From the NCBI RefSeq assembly GCF_051622035.1, contig NC_135364.1, positions 1,976,001 through 2,040,000 of the forward strand: DNA of 64,000 bases, in the 5' to 3' direction. The notes below the pieces were generated by a model. It did no database searches. It saw only the letters and a list, made by a program, of their open reading frames with translations, and was not told the origin of the DNA. Made by a program: the position numbers and the translations under genes. This document shows, piece after piece, positions 1-10,829 of this stretch. Within the stretch, counting starts at the first letter, position 1; every line of letters starts with the position of its first letter. The stretch is from Arctopsyche grandis. Taxonomy: Eukaryota > Arthropoda > Insecta > Trichoptera > Hydropsychidae.

Positions 1-112
1 TAGGAGTCATTCGATAAAGAACTGTGCAAGCATTTTAATATTCAATGTAGAAAAACCCTTTAATCTACTGTCACATATACAAATATTATAAAATAAATAT
101 ATACATACATAT

Positions 113-401
113 GTCACAGTGAAATTATAAAAGCAGTGAAAACATATTTTCACTGACGTTTCAGTGAAATCATAACCAGTTACATTTTCAGGGTTGGTTT
201 TATGCATTTAAGATTAAGTTCTTAGGGTTGGTATTTTTTAAGGGTCATATTAGGTTAGGTGAAGTAAGGGTTGGCCCTATTAATTTATGTAAGATTGGAT
301 TGTTAGGGTTGGTAATACGTTGAAAATTCATTGTTTGATACATTTCCACTGCTTGAATTGGTGAAAATATATTTTCACTTGAAATATGCTTTCACTGTAA
401 C
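113..401 (-). mobile_element. MITE with GTTACAGTGAAA ends (copy 1)
   Basis: About 290 bp bounded by inverted repeats: the left end reads GTCACAGTGAAA and the right end, reverse-complemented, reads GTTACAGTGAAAGC. Both ends continue into a second inverted motif with the core ATATTTTCAC. The core carries TTAGGTTAGG-like and AGGGTTGG motifs. A second copy lies in the opposite orientation at 48930-49217 and a core fragment at 24085-24235. It has no coding capacity and the superfamily is not certain. The flanks are AT repeats, so the TSD cannot be read. Confidence 0.7.
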
Positions 402-1530
402 ATATATAAACTTTACACACTATACAACAAGTACAGTCTGTATGCATTCTGAAAATCGTTCGGAATTTCCGCCGCCGTCACCGCGAAACGTTCGGAAAAC
501 GTGAAAAGCGGAAATGCATTCTAGGGAGAGCGTTAAATACAACGCGCGTCACTTTGTAAAGCCGAGTTAGCGACAATTCGAAACAAAATTTGCACGACTG
601 CTATCGACACATCGAACTTATTCCCATTTGCGGAAAATTCCCTCCCAATACCACTCCATCGTTCTCAATTGAATTTGAAGCTTTTGTCGTGCTGAAAATT
701 AAAATAACTTTTTCGATATCAGATAAATGTTTCGTTGCGAACCGAAACTTTCTTAATGTCGACACTTGTATCAGTTTGATTTCATTTTTAGTACGGAAAC
801 GTCGGTTATCGCCCTTTGAAAGGCAGTGAAAGAAAATTTATACTGCAAACTGCTAATTAAGATCTCGTCTCGTCTGAAATAACCCTTTTCGAGCCCGCCC
901 TTCGTCCGAAATACATACATATATACATATATACATATATATCAAGATTGTGGCAGTCGAGCGTTGTTCGTGCACTTTAGTCCCATAATTTTTAGAGTTG
1001 TGCTGCAGAGTTATTTAGACCATTTCCAACTTAATTAATTTTAAATAAATAATTTCAAGCGAAGAACGCTTTCCCGGCATTTTCCAAAGGAACCGAAAAT
1101 ATTTTTTGCATTAAAATCTTTGTGATTATACATCAATATTCGATTTTATATCATTGAAACATAATATGTTATTAATATAAACATTGCACTGACTTATTAA
1201 TATCTATTATGAATTTATAAACTAGTAATTATAAATTTATAAACATTTCCCTGGCATAAAATTCGTAAATGTGGGTTTAAAATAGCGGTCGGGAACCAGC
1301 GGCTTCGGCTTCTCAATTTTATGAATATTTCTCTATTTGGCTTTTTGTTTGAAAATGGAATCCGACCACTGATTTAAAATACATCTCAATTACAAAAAAA
1401 AAAACTTAAAAATATTGTGTTTTACCGATTTTTAATTGTGTTTCCAACGAAATCCATTTATCCAAACTACTATGTATTTATGTATGCATGTAATATATGT
1501 ACATACATATTTATTTATTTTTTACATATA
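402..1530. other. No gene recognised; AT-rich non-coding DNA
   Basis: A moderately GC-rich patch at 460-580 contains repeated GAAACGTTCGG-type words but no convincing exon. The remainder is AT-rich with CATACATA microsatellite around 910-940 and 1480-1510. No repeat copy elsewhere in the window was matched. Confidence 0.5.
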
Positions 1531-1781
1531 TATCAGAAAGGCCTAACAGGTAACCCCAATGCGCCTTCCTATTATACAAGTCGCTGATTTACGAGACACT
1601 GAAAAACTGTACATTAATCAACCGCAAATAGTGGTGATATAGTAGATAGGATAGGATATTTAGGAAATTTTCAACAATGAAATCAGAAAAAAATGGCAAA
1701 CGATCGACCTGGAGTCACAAATATCCAGGTCGGACTAGCAGCACTACATATATACTCAGAAAAATTCTTTTCAATCGAGAT
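1531..1781 (-). mobile_element. SINE, type B tail, 5'-truncated
   Basis: Read on the minus strand it contains the central domain shared by the SINEs here (GAGTCACAAA next to GATCGACC on the plus strand, GAAATCAG, then the AGGCGCATTGGGG tail). It matches the complete type B copy at 36316-36748 but lacks the tRNA-like head. The complementary GGCC and CCTT blocks of the tail sit at 1536-1570. Confidence 0.7.
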
Positions 1782-2241
1782 ATGTATGTATGTATACGAA
1801 AAGACCTTTTCAAAGGCATAGTAACATTCAAACACTATAACGCAGAGATTAGCATTCAACTATTGTAACGCAGAAATTAGGCGGTCGGTATTCGTCGACC
1901 ACTGATTTACTATCACTAATCGCTTGAATACACGTTCGCGCCAAAAAGGCCTCGGCGTATGAACAAGCCGTATACAACGACCAATAAGGTCTCGCGACTC
2001 ATTGACCAATAATCTCGCAGCGTTGAAATAAATATTCGGCGGATTTGTTCCGTGTTTCATTAGGAGCTGTCTGGTCGACGGATCAATATTAAACTATCTC
2101 TACCACTACTCACTCCAATCCGGGAGCCATTTACGTGCACTTTCACATCCATGCTACAATATATTTCATTATGAAATCATGAAAACATGTATGTACATAT
2201 ATATGTACATACCAATTAAGATATATTAGATATCGCAATTT
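1782..2241. other. Unassigned; minus-strand open frame of about 75 codons
   Basis: An open frame on the minus strand from about 2085 to 1860 contains QLLMKHGTNPPNIYFN. It has no clear splice sites and no recognisable family. It could be chance or a decayed repeat. The remainder is non-coding. Confidence 0.3.
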
Positions 2242-2955
2242 ATTCTCCTCACCTGGGGCACGTAATAATTTGATGGTTTCGTCGCCTTTTCCAGGGGCAT
2301 CAATCTCCTCAACCGAATTCCTTTTATTTTGGATTTTATTAATCTAAAATATACTGATCTGGTTGAGGGATTGTATAATTTGGGATCGTACTATGTTCTA
2401 TTAATATATTTGTTTTTGATTATTTATTTTATATTTATTCTCGTCACCTGGGGCACGTACTAATTCGATGGTTTCGTCGTCTGTTGCCAGGGGCATCAAT
2501 CTCCTCAACCGAATTCCTTTTATTTTGGATTTTATTAATCAAAAATATTATGATCTGGTTGAGGTATTGTATAATTTGGGATCGTAGTATGTTCTATTAA
2601 TATATTTGTTTTTGATTATTTATTTTATATTTATTCTCGTCACCTGGGGCACGTACTAATTTGATGGTTTCGTCGCCTGTTACCAGTGGCATCAATCTCC
2701 TCAACCGAATTCCTATTAGTTTGGATTTTATTCATCTAAAATATACTGATCTGGTTGAGGGATTATATACATAATTTGGGATCGTAGTATATTCTATCAA
2801 TATATTTGTTTTTGATTATTTATTTTATATTTATGTTAATTTTGTTTTTAATTGTGTTTTGTTTTATTTTCATCTTATTGTATACTTTTTTGTTTAGACA
2901 TGGAACTACTCTGTAATGGCACTAAGGCAAAATTTTAATTAATAAATAAGAAAAT
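2242..2955 (+). mobile_element. Jockey-like LINE 3' end with three tandem 195-bp units
   Basis: CACCTGGGGCACGTA recurs at 2250, 2445 and 2641, giving a unit of 195-196 bp. Each unit contains AAAATATACTGATCTGGTTG, which corresponds to the last codons of the LINE ORF at 21640-22137 (NIKYTNLVEWL there). The array is followed by a unique tail with CTCTGTAATGGC and a terminal AATTAATAAATAAG, typical of a non-LTR 3' end. Upstream ORF sequence is absent, so the copy is 5'-truncated. Confidence 0.65.
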
Positions 2956-3664
2956 AATACATACATAGGTATTATTTTCATTATATGTAGGTATTCAGTA
3001 ATATTGGAAACAGTATGTAAATAACATAAAAAACCTATTAAGAGAGAGATAATATGAAATCAATGAATTAGTATAAGAATTTTTTTTTAATAAAATTAAA
3101 TGTACATAAATGTGTAAAAATAATAATCTGATTTGAAAAAAAAATTATGTAATCGTACATACGAATTATCAACTATGCAATTTCATAGATATTGAAAAAA
3201 ATTCAATTCAATTTTATAGAGTGCGTTTTTTCGCCTGTTTAAACCTTAAAAATTCCACAAAACGAGCACATAAAGAAAATTATACGAACAATCTGCCAAC
3301 CGTGACATTTCGCGCGCAAAAAAAAACTGAAACGAGCGGTGCATCACCGAGCCAAAATGCATTTAAAAGCTTTTAAACGGAGCGGCACACGCAACGTGCA
3401 CTTAATGTCCCAATAATGTGATTGTACACACACGGTACGTGCCAAATGTTAAAAGTACCCTTTTATATTATACCTATTATCAGCGTCCAATAATAATTAC
3501 ATATAAATACTAATGTGAAAACCGCAAACATTTTGCGAACGTGCGTTTGTGTGTCACGCTCTACGTTTAATTAGATTTGTATGCGTATGTACTTCTAACC
3601 GAAATTTTCATTTAACGACAAATACATAAATACATATTATAATAAAATTTTAATTAAAACTCAC
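2956..3664. other. AT-rich non-coding DNA, probable intron
   Basis: No gene or repeat copy was recognised. It lies immediately downstream (minus-strand sense) of the candidate exon at 3665-3765 and begins on that side with a GTGAGT donor, so it is probably intronic. Confidence 0.45.
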
Positions 3665-3765
3665 ATTTGCCGATCTCTGTGCCGTTGTGAAGGCTTTGAG
3701 GTATCTCTTGTGTTGTCCGGATGAAGGTGACACGCCTAAGGTTTTACACCTGTCTTCGTGTTTAT
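3665..3765 (-). CDS. Candidate internal exon of an unknown minus-strand gene (same gene as 47156-47525)
   Basis: On the minus strand a T-rich tract ends in CTTATTGTAG, followed by 101 nt and then a GTGAGT donor. Only one frame is open: two bases (AT) complete a codon, then 33 codons follow, including KHEDRCKTLGVSPSSGQHKR, and the exon ends in phase 0. The coding exon at 47156-47525 on the same strand ends with one spare base (G) before GTAAGG, so the two join as GAT (Asp) without loss of frame. The joined region is basic and Ser/Thr-rich, with no family I recognise. The implied intron is about 43.4 kb. Evidence is splice signals plus phase only. A transcript read across the junction would settle it. 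Confidence 0.5.
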
Positions 3766-3994
3766 CTACAATAAGAATAAACATACAAATTAATACTAAT
3801 AAAAAATTAATAACAATACATCACCATGACTAAACAGACAAATTAACATCAGTTAATTGACAAGACAAACACTTCGTAGACATAGTAAGCGCATGCCAAA
3901 TAAAAAAAATTCGGGTGTGACCAACCCATGACTTTATCTATGTATTTGAGGAATATAAGAAGGTTACAAAACAAAATTCGATATTGAACTGATG
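3766..3994. other. Probable intron, nothing else recognised
   Basis: AT-rich sequence holding the polypyrimidine-type acceptor side of the candidate exon. No repeat copy was matched. Confidence 0.4.
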
Positions 3995-4193
3995 ACTATG
4001 ATAGCGATACAAATTGAGCGCAAATGTATGGAAACTTGCACAAAACAAAAGATCTACTTCCGGTTATCAGATTTTGTTCAAATTTTTTTTATTACTAAAA
4101 ATCACTATCAGTATTATACTCATTAAATATCAAGAAAATAAAAATAATTTTAAAGGTCAAAATAAAATAATGAAATATTGTTTTTAAAAAAAA

Positions 4194-4980
4194 TACTACT
4201 TCCGGTTTACAAATTCTGACCAAAACCCTACCAGCTCTAAGTTAGTACATAAAAGATAGAAATATAAATTTTCAGCTTAATACGTTCAGGGGCGCGGACA
4301 GAGTAGTGGGCACAACACTTTTGACTTTTCTACGAGGAAAAAAATCCCACTTCCGGTTCATTAAATTAAGTAATTTTTTTTTTATTTTTACTTAAAATCA
4401 CTATTTTTATTATACACATTAAATATCAAGAAGCTTAAAACAATTTAAAAGGTCAAAATAAAATAATTAAAAAATAATTAAATATTGTTTTTAAAAAAAA
4501 TACTACTTCCGGTTTACGAATTCTGACCAAAACCCTACCAGCTCTAAGTTAGTAGACAAAGAATAGAAATATAAATTTTCAGCTTAATATGTTCAGGGGT
4601 GCGGACAGAGTAGTGGGCACAACATTTTTGACCTTTCTACGAGGAAAAAAATCCCAGTTCCGGTTCATTAAATTAAGTAATTTTTTTTTTATTTTTACTT
4701 AAAATCACTATTTTTATTATACACATTAAATATCAAGAAGCTTAAAACAATTTAAAAGGTCAAAATAAAATAATGAAAAAATAATGAAATATTGTTTTTA
4801 AAAAAAATACTACTTCCGGTTTACGAATTCTGACCAAAACCCTACCAGATCTAAGTTAGTACATAAAGGATAGAAATATAAATTTTCAGCTTAATACGTT
4901 CAGGGGTGTGGACAGAGTAGTGGGCACAACATTTTCAACCTTTCTAAGTGAAAAAAATCCCACTTCCGGTTTATAAAATT
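4194..4980 (+). repeat. Tandem repeat, unit about 307 bp, 2.5 copies
   Basis: TACTACTTCCGGTTTAC occurs at 4194, 4501 and 4808, so the period is 307-308 bp. The units share CCAAAACCCTACCAG, the GACAGAGTAGTGGGCAC block and a second ACTTCCGGTTCATTAAAT block. The units differ by only a few substitutions, which suggests recent amplification inside the LINE-like 3' region. Confidence 0.8.
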
Positions 4981-5516
4981 TAATAATTTTTTTTCAGTTT
5001 CATCAAATTGCAACAAGAATTATACTTGAATTTTTTTGTGACGAACACACATGTTTAAGGTGTCGAAAAAAATAGTGGAAGAAAAATCGAACAAGAGTAA
5101 ACTGCTACTTCCGGTTGACGGATGCTAACTAAATTTTATAATTAACTTGGTATTAAACTTAAACTTCTAAATATGAAATTTCAGTTCAATAAACCAAAAG
5201 GTTTCTGAAAAAAACATAAAAAACTTCGATTCTCTAGAGTAAAAGTACTGCTTCCGGTTCAGATATTCAAAAATATGAGGTTATAAAAATTATTATTTGT
5301 ATTATATTTAAAAAAAATTCAGTCCGATTCAATTAGTGGTTTGGGAGATAATTGAATTCAAAAACTTAAAAAAAGAGGACACCTATAAGGCGAGGTACCA
5401 TTTCCGGTCAATTTAAAAATTTGAAAAAAATTTACGTCGTGTCGATAAGAATTTCAGTAACTGATACTAAGTTTCAGTTCGATAGGACTAACGGTGTTAA
5501 AAATATCCCCAAAATA

Positions 5517-5552
5517 CACACCCACACAGACACACACACAGACACACACACA

Positions 5553-5621
<69 letters not shown>

Positions 5622-5645
5622 ACACACACACACACACACACACAT
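5517..5645. repeat. (CA)n microsatellite with CAGACA interruptions
   Basis: About 130 bp of CA dinucleotides interrupted by regularly spaced CAGACA. Open frames here on both strands (Thr-His and Cys-Val repeats) are products of the repeat and not genes. Confidence 0.95.
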
Positions 5646-5930
5646 TTTTTCTAGATCATGAAAACGTGATCAGTGATCGATTCTGAGTTCGAATCAGTCA
5701 AAATCTCGAGTTCGAATTTTCGCATGATCACAAAACTTCATCTATTGTTACTACGTACATAGATAAAGTAATAAAAATGTTTGTAATTATAATAATTTCA
5801 TTTAATATTATTCTGAAAATTCTTTTAAATTTACCATACATATAGGAAGTTATAAATACATATGTATACTTCCTCATACGAACAATAGTGCCATTAAAAT
5901 TGTGTATATTTTATTGTTACATAGATACAA

Positions 5931-6150
5931 TATACCAGGAAGGCTTGACAGGAAGACCCCATTGCGCCCTCCTGGACAATTAATTACAAACAATGCAGCA
6001 TTTTATTATTACATAAATCACTGTATTTCCAGAAGCTGAAGAACACGAAATAACAATTAATTAATTAATTAATTAAAGAATTAATCCATTGAGACATCTA
6101 TGGATTTAGATTGTGTACATAATTTTTACAAATTATACACACAATAAAAA
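5931..6150 (-). mobile_element. SINE 3' part, type B tail
   Basis: Reverse-complement tail CCAGGAAGGCTTGACAGG with GCGCCCTCCTGG, followed by about 180 bp nearly identical to the complete copy at 6211-6606. The tRNA-like head and central domain are missing. Confidence 0.75.
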
Positions 6151-6210
6151 TAGCGAAGTGTACACATCGATATACATATATTATTTTTATTTTACATAGA
6201 TACATACACA

Positions 6211-6606
6211 TATACCAGGAAGGCTTGACAGGAAGATCCCAATGAGCCTTCTTTGACAATTAATTACAAACAATGCAGCATTATATTAACATATAAATCC
6301 CTATATTTCGAGAAGCTGAATAACACGAACTAACAATTAATTAATTAAGGAATTAATCCATTGAGACATCTATAGATTTAGATTTTATACATAATTTTTA
6401 CAAATTATACACACAATAAATACAGAAGATTTTTTTCCAATTTTGAGAAACCGTTTCAACAATGATCAGATAAAATTGGCAAACTCCGATAAGAAACGAT
6501 GGATTTGGAGTCACAAATACCCCCAAATCTAACCAGCAGTATAGCGGATCGAACCCACTGATCACTTGGTGTTAAACATATACGCTACCATTGAGCCACA
6601 CTGCTA
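6211..6606 (-). mobile_element. tRNA-derived SINE, near complete
   Basis: Minus-strand head has a Pol III A-box-like TGGCTCAATGGTAGCG and B-box-like GGTTCGATCCG (plus-strand positions about 6545-6600). The shared central domain follows (GATTTGGAGTCACAAA, CAATGATCAGATAAAATTGG on the plus strand), and the tail is CCAGGAAGGC. It is joined at its 5' end to the same flanking repeat as the plus-strand SINE at 40840-41350. Confidence 0.85.
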
Positions 6607-6897
6607 TACATACATATACATACATATATATACTCTTACATATCCCGTACCACTATAGTGCTCCTTGGTCTAATTTTGAAAAAACACATGAAACGTACAT
6701 ATATGGAAATAATAAAACGATATGATAAATTGGTATAAGATAAACATTGAAATCATAAAATTCACTTTATAAACTGTACCTGAAGTACGAAAGCCAGTTC
6801 TGCATAAGAATTCAGTCGTCAAAACATCAAAACAAGTCAATACAGCGCGAGTGGAAGCTCTTAATAAACCGTTCTACGCACAGAAATGTTATAATAA
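6607..6897 (-). repeat. Inverted-copy repeat, first part (split by LTR element)
   Basis: Reverse complement of 40600-40838: shared words include AGAACGGTTTATTAAGAGC, ACTGAATTCTTATG and CTATAGTGGTACGGGATATG. The match continues on the far side of the LTR element at 9834-9985. Both copies carry the same SINE at the same junction, so the SINE inserted before this unit was duplicated. Confidence 0.8.
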
Positions 6898-7299
6898 TGT
6901 TACGTACGCCGCGGATTAAGCGAATAGAATCCCAGACACTGTGTGACTGAACCTATGGGACAGGATTATCTGTAACGGATATCTGTTAACGGATTAACTA
7001 AATGCATACCGTGAGACCGGTGTAAGTGGTTTTAGGGATTAGCGACGAGCTAAGTGCATGAAAGCTAAACAATGATTGCACTTCTCATACCGTGGGAATA
7101 CATATCCGAATACGTGACTATACTGTAGGTAAACAGATTAGACGTCCTGAGAGATCTACCCCTTATAAGGCGGTACGTAGGCGATATCAGGGCATTCTGG
7201 ATTGAACACTAGCAATACGTGTAACTCCTTAATCATCAATAAATGCTGTGAAACGACCGTTGGCCTTTTCTTGGATCCTCCACCCACCCTTACGCAACA
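6898..7299 (+). repeat. 5' LTR (402 bp)
   Basis: Starts TGTTACGTACGCCGCGG and ends CACCCTTACGCAACA. It contains AATAAATGCTGTG near 7240, a plausible polyadenylation signal, and a CTTATAAGGC block near 7164, a possible TATA-like element. The 3' LTR at 9428-9829 appears identical base for base. Confidence 0.92.
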
Positions 7300-7300
7300 C

Positions 7301-7318
7301 TGGTGTCAGAAGTGGGAT
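7301..7318 (+). promoter_or_regulatory. Primer binding site, tRNA-Leu type
   Basis: TGGTGTCAGAAGTGGGAT starts one base after the 5' LTR. Its complement ends in ACACCA, as expected for the CCA end of a tRNA. The leucine assignment rests on memory of the tRNA-Leu acceptor sequence. Confidence 0.8.
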
Positions 7319-7323
7319 CCAAG

Positions 7324-7729
7324 ATGGGCCGTGGAACAAAGTCACCAGCGAAGGAAGAGAAGCTACAGCGAAGCCATCCTCGGAAGCTGTAGGAGAGAGT
7401 TCGAGCCATGGAGACACGAAATAAAAAAATGCAGTTTTTACTGCAACACACGGAATCGGTCATCACATATTCGGTTGTCGAATTGCAGTTATCACTGCAA
7501 CTCGACTTTGACATTATCGGCGGTGGCCGCCGAGAATTCATCGGGATGACGGAAGGAGGTTACGAAACGGAGGTTTCGTACAAGTGCTGCCGGGAGAGGA
7601 CAACTTGGGGCGCTGTCAAGGGCAACATCGAGGAGCAGCATCCGGCAATTGCAGAGTCATCCAAAGGGCGACCGGGACGAGGGCAGTTCGTCAATTCGCC
7701 GCAAGTAGCAAGAATTAGCGGCTGTAGGT
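7324..7729 (+). pseudogene. Decayed or leader ORFs in the LTR element interior
   Basis: An ATG at 7324 opens a 22-codon frame (MGRGTKSPAKEEKLQRSHP...). A second ATG at 7408 opens a frame of 107 codons with a polar, basic product and no zinc-knuckle or gag motif. These could be gag relics or meaningless frames. Nothing in them shows function. Confidence 0.3.
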
Positions 7730-8048
7730 GACGACGATCCACGGGAAAGCATCGTCGTCAGAAGAGGAGCGGAGATCGACTACAACTGAGAGATGTCGAT
7801 TACAAGCCACTATTCCCTTCAACTGTTTGTTGACGGCAGATGTCAACAAACTGGAAAAAAATCTAATTGGAAACTAGTCGAGTCTAATTGGAAACTAGTT
7901 AACCACCTGTTACGTCACAGGTGTCGTCTCGCAAAGAGTCGGAAAGTAAACGGATTGAAATGGAATTCAATCGAAACCATGCAACGGCAGAGAGGCACAT
8001 TTATCAGATAGGATAAATGTTGGTTGGTCAGTCAGCGGAGTCAATCAA

Positions 8049-8944
8049 GTCACTTTTGGGAGGATAGAGGCACCGCTTCAGAGGGAATGGCAACGGAAGC
8101 ACGTTCTGGGTGGAACGTTGGTCTGCAGCAGGACGCTGGGCAACATGACAGGAAGACGGGGCCACCGCAATAAATTTGGACGTTGGGGAAACGAGCGACT
8201 TGGATCAACCACGTGAGGGCATTTGAAACCGAAGAAACGCCAGATCGCGACTTCAACGAGAGATAGTGGAACAAGTGATATACGTCAACATCGAAAAAAA
8301 TCTAGTTGGAAACTAATGGAAACACGAGTACCTGAAAAAAATACATGGACAGTTGCAGCAGTGTTTAGATCATCTCGCAGATGTAACGGGAAAATACATC
8401 AGAAAGAAATGGATTTCAGTTGGGTCAATGGAACGGAAAAGAAGCACATTCAACAGAGTGGCAGACTGTTGGGTGCACATTTACCAAGGTCAATGGAACG
8501 GAAAAGAAACACAACCAGCAGAGTGGCAGACTGAGGTGTGCACATTTCCAGGGTCAAGGGAACGGAAAAGAAGCACCACCAGCAGAGTGGCAGACTGAGG
8601 GGTGCACATTTTCCAGGGTCAACCGTCACTTTTGTGAGGATGGTGGCGATTCTTGTGGGACATGGCTTTGGAGCACGTTCTGGGTTGAACGTTGGTCTGC
8701 AGCAAGATGCTGGGCCACATGACAGAGGAACACTGGGCCACCGTAGCAAATTTGGACGATGGTGACACGAGAGACATGGACCAAGTCACTTTTGTGAGGA
8801 TGGGAGCCATTCTTGTGGGACATGGCTTTGGAGCACGTTCTGGGTTGAACGTTGGTCTGCAGCAGGATGCTGGACCACATGACAGGAATACGGGGCTGCC
8901 ATAGCAAATTTGGACTTTGGTGATACGAGCAACATGGACCAAAC
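8049..8944 (+). repeat. Tandem blocks inside the LTR element: 160-bp and 65-bp units
   Basis: Two adjacent 160-bp units (8625-8784, 8785-8944) share GTCACTTTTGTGAGGATG and GCACGTTCTGGGTTGAACG. A diverged third unit lies at 8049-8215. Between them are three 65-bp units starting at 8422, 8487 and 8552, each with GGAACGGAAAAGAA and AGAGTGGCAGACTG. The reading frame shifts between units, which argues against a coding role. Confidence 0.85.
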
Positions 8945-9018
8945 ACGTGAGAAATTTTGGACCGAAGAGCTAACAAATAATGATTTCCAAATGTAGAACA
9001 TCGGATGACTAATTTTAG

Positions 9019-9310
9019 GGGATTAGAAATATAACTGTAATTGTTTCCATTGTAAAGGTGACGTAAAATGAAGTGTAATGTAATTGTTTCCATTGTAAAG
9101 TTGACGTAAATTGAAGTGTAACGAAAGTTTAATGTAATTGTTTACATTGTAAAGGTGTCGTAAATTGAAGTTTAACGAAAGTTTAATGTAATTGTTTCCA
9201 TTGTAAAGGTGACGTTAATCTAACTGTAACAGAATTTAAATTGTAAAGGTAACGTTAATGTAACGGTAATAGAATTTAAATGTCATTGTTTCCATTGTAA
9301 CTGTAAAGAT
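9019..9310 (+). repeat. Tandem array with TGTTTCCATTGTAAAGGTG units
   Basis: About five degenerate units of roughly 54 bp containing AATTGTTTCCATTGTAAAGG and GACGTAAATTGAAG. This is the third internal repeat block of the LTR element, just upstream of its purine tract. Confidence 0.75.
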
Positions 9311-9427
9311 CACGACTGTAATTGTAAATGTAACTGTGACTGATATCAGAGATAAATGTAACTACTGTAGATTTATCAGTTCGGATTTGTTGGTCAATCG
9401 GGACGATTTGACCTAAGAGGGAGGCAA

Positions 9428-9829
9428 TGTTACGTACGCCGCGGATTAAGCGAATAGAATCCCAGACACTGTGTGACTGAACCTATGGGACAGGATTATC
9501 TGTAACGGATATCTGTTAACGGATTAACTAAATGCATACCGTGAGACCGGTGTAAGTGGTTTTAGGGATTAGCGACGAGCTAAGTGCATGAAAGCTAAAC
9601 AATGATTGCACTTCTCATACCGTGGGAATACATATCCGAATACGTGACTATACTGTAGGTAAACAGATTAGACGTCCTGAGAGATCTACCCCTTATAAGG
9701 CGGTACGTAGGCGATATCAGGGCATTCTGGATTGAACACTAGCAATACGTGTAACTCCTTAATCATCAATAAATGCTGTGAAACGACCGTTGGCCTTTTC
9801 TTGGATCCTCCACCCACCCTTACGCAACA
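9428..9829 (+). repeat. 3' LTR (402 bp)
   Basis: Copy of the 5' LTR with no difference that I can see. It is preceded by purine tract 9415-9427 and followed by the ATAA target duplication. Confidence 0.92.
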
Positions 9830-9833
9830 ATAA

Positions 9834-9985
9834 TATATGTAAGTGCCTTTACCAATAAATTGCCTATTAAATTGTCTCCATAACTACGCACATATACGCA
9901 ACAACGCACGCAATATAATCAGGGTGATCACATATTCACTACAGAAATAACATTTAATCCAAAGAAAAGTCAAATTCAAACCTAT
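9834..9985 (-). repeat. Inverted-copy repeat, second part
   Basis: Continuation of the repeat at 6607-6897 beyond the LTR insertion. It matches 40485-40590 in reverse complement (CCAATAAATTGCCTATT, CATAACTACGCAC). The end nearest the LTR corresponds to the hAT-like terminus seen at 49960-49986. Confidence 0.65.
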
Positions 9986-10829
9986 TGGATCTGAATTAGT
10001 GAAGACTTCCGAATTTTCGAAGCTTTGCATAAATATCGGACGTTCAACGGAATCGACAACGACCCCGTTAAAAGGAAATTTCGTGTCTTTCGTCCGGATT
10101 CAATATTCATTGGATCCACACCGCACGCCGTTAATAATTAACGGCTCTCGGAGGTCACGGCTTTGAATTGAATTTGTAAAGATTAGGGACGATTTGGGCC
10201 CGTTTAAAGATTCACAACTCGAGCTAACCCTTCGCGATGGAAAATTCATAATAATTGAACAATTGCATCGAATCGCGACGATAAACGCGGAAACGTGGAA
10301 CATGACCATTGCACGAGATGAACTTTATAAGTGATGGCACCTGTGAGACCGAGTTGATCCAATAGTTTTTAACTGTCGAATGCTTTTATGGATCTGAAGC
10401 GTCGTTACAACTCTTTTCCGGGACTCTTTTGCTCTTTTATAGTTCTTTTACTGTCAATAAATAACTTAGACGTTGGCGGTAATGGCGTTGAAAACTTAAA
10501 AATAATAGGTACGATAAATATATTTTATTCAATCTATTACTATTTACACTTCTCATAACGGTGATTAATTTTCAAATTAGTCTACCGTTAAATTTATGAC
10601 AGCAGTTGCGGGTTCACTTAACTTTTGACATTCACTGTTGAGGGTTGAATGAAAGTCATACTGGTGGGCCACGAGAGAAATATGTACTTTCATAAGTGAT
10701 TAAATTTATTTTATAAATTGTCATAATAATACAGTGTTTAACAACAATATCTAGAAGACCGAACTTTGCTCACAATATAATACAATATTAATTAATTAAA
10801 ATCCACATTAATTTGTATGGGTATTGATA
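9986..10829. other. No gene recognised
   Basis: Moderately GC-rich, apparently single-copy sequence to about 10300, then AT-rich. No splice-bounded open frame or repeat copy stands out. Confidence 0.45.

Larger units (their letters stand above)
3995..5780 (+). mobile_element. LINE-like 3' region rich in ACTTCCGGTT words
   Basis: No reverse transcriptase is present. The segment is built of blocks each starting near ACTTCCGGTT (for example 4059, 4198, 4505, 4812, 5104, 5250). It ends in an ACACAC tract and then a distinctive tail from about 5648 with ATCATGAAAACGTGATCAG and CGCATGATCAC. A second copy lies at 18387-18790. The arrangement (repeated blocks, microsatellite, fixed tail) resembles the long 3' UTR of a non-LTR retrotransposon, but the clade is inferred, not shown. 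Confidence 0.5.
6898..9829 (+). mobile_element. Young non-autonomous LTR retrotransposon, 2.9 kb
   Basis: Two 402-bp LTRs (6898-7299, 9428-9829) that I read as identical bound a 2.1 kb interior. Both LTRs begin TGTTAC and end GCAACA. The 4-bp TSD is ATAA (6894-6897, 9830-9833). One base after the 5' LTR is TGGTGTCAGAAGTGGGAT (7301-7318), complementary to the usual 3' end of a tRNA-Leu. A purine tract AAGAGGGAGGCAA precedes the 3' LTR. No reverse transcriptase, integrase or protease motif is visible. The interior holds only short frames and three tandem-repeat blocks, so movement must rely on a partner element. A 4-bp TSD and this PBS suit a Ty3/Gypsy-type partner, but that is inference. Confidence 0.9.

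Noticed and set aside
1677-1868. 63-codon plus-strand frame
   Set aside because: Overlaps a reversed SINE. The peptide is derived from the SINE central domain.
8626-9093. 155-codon minus-strand frame in the LTR element
   Set aside because: Formed by the 160-bp tandem repeats, antisense to the element, with repeated peptide and no motif.
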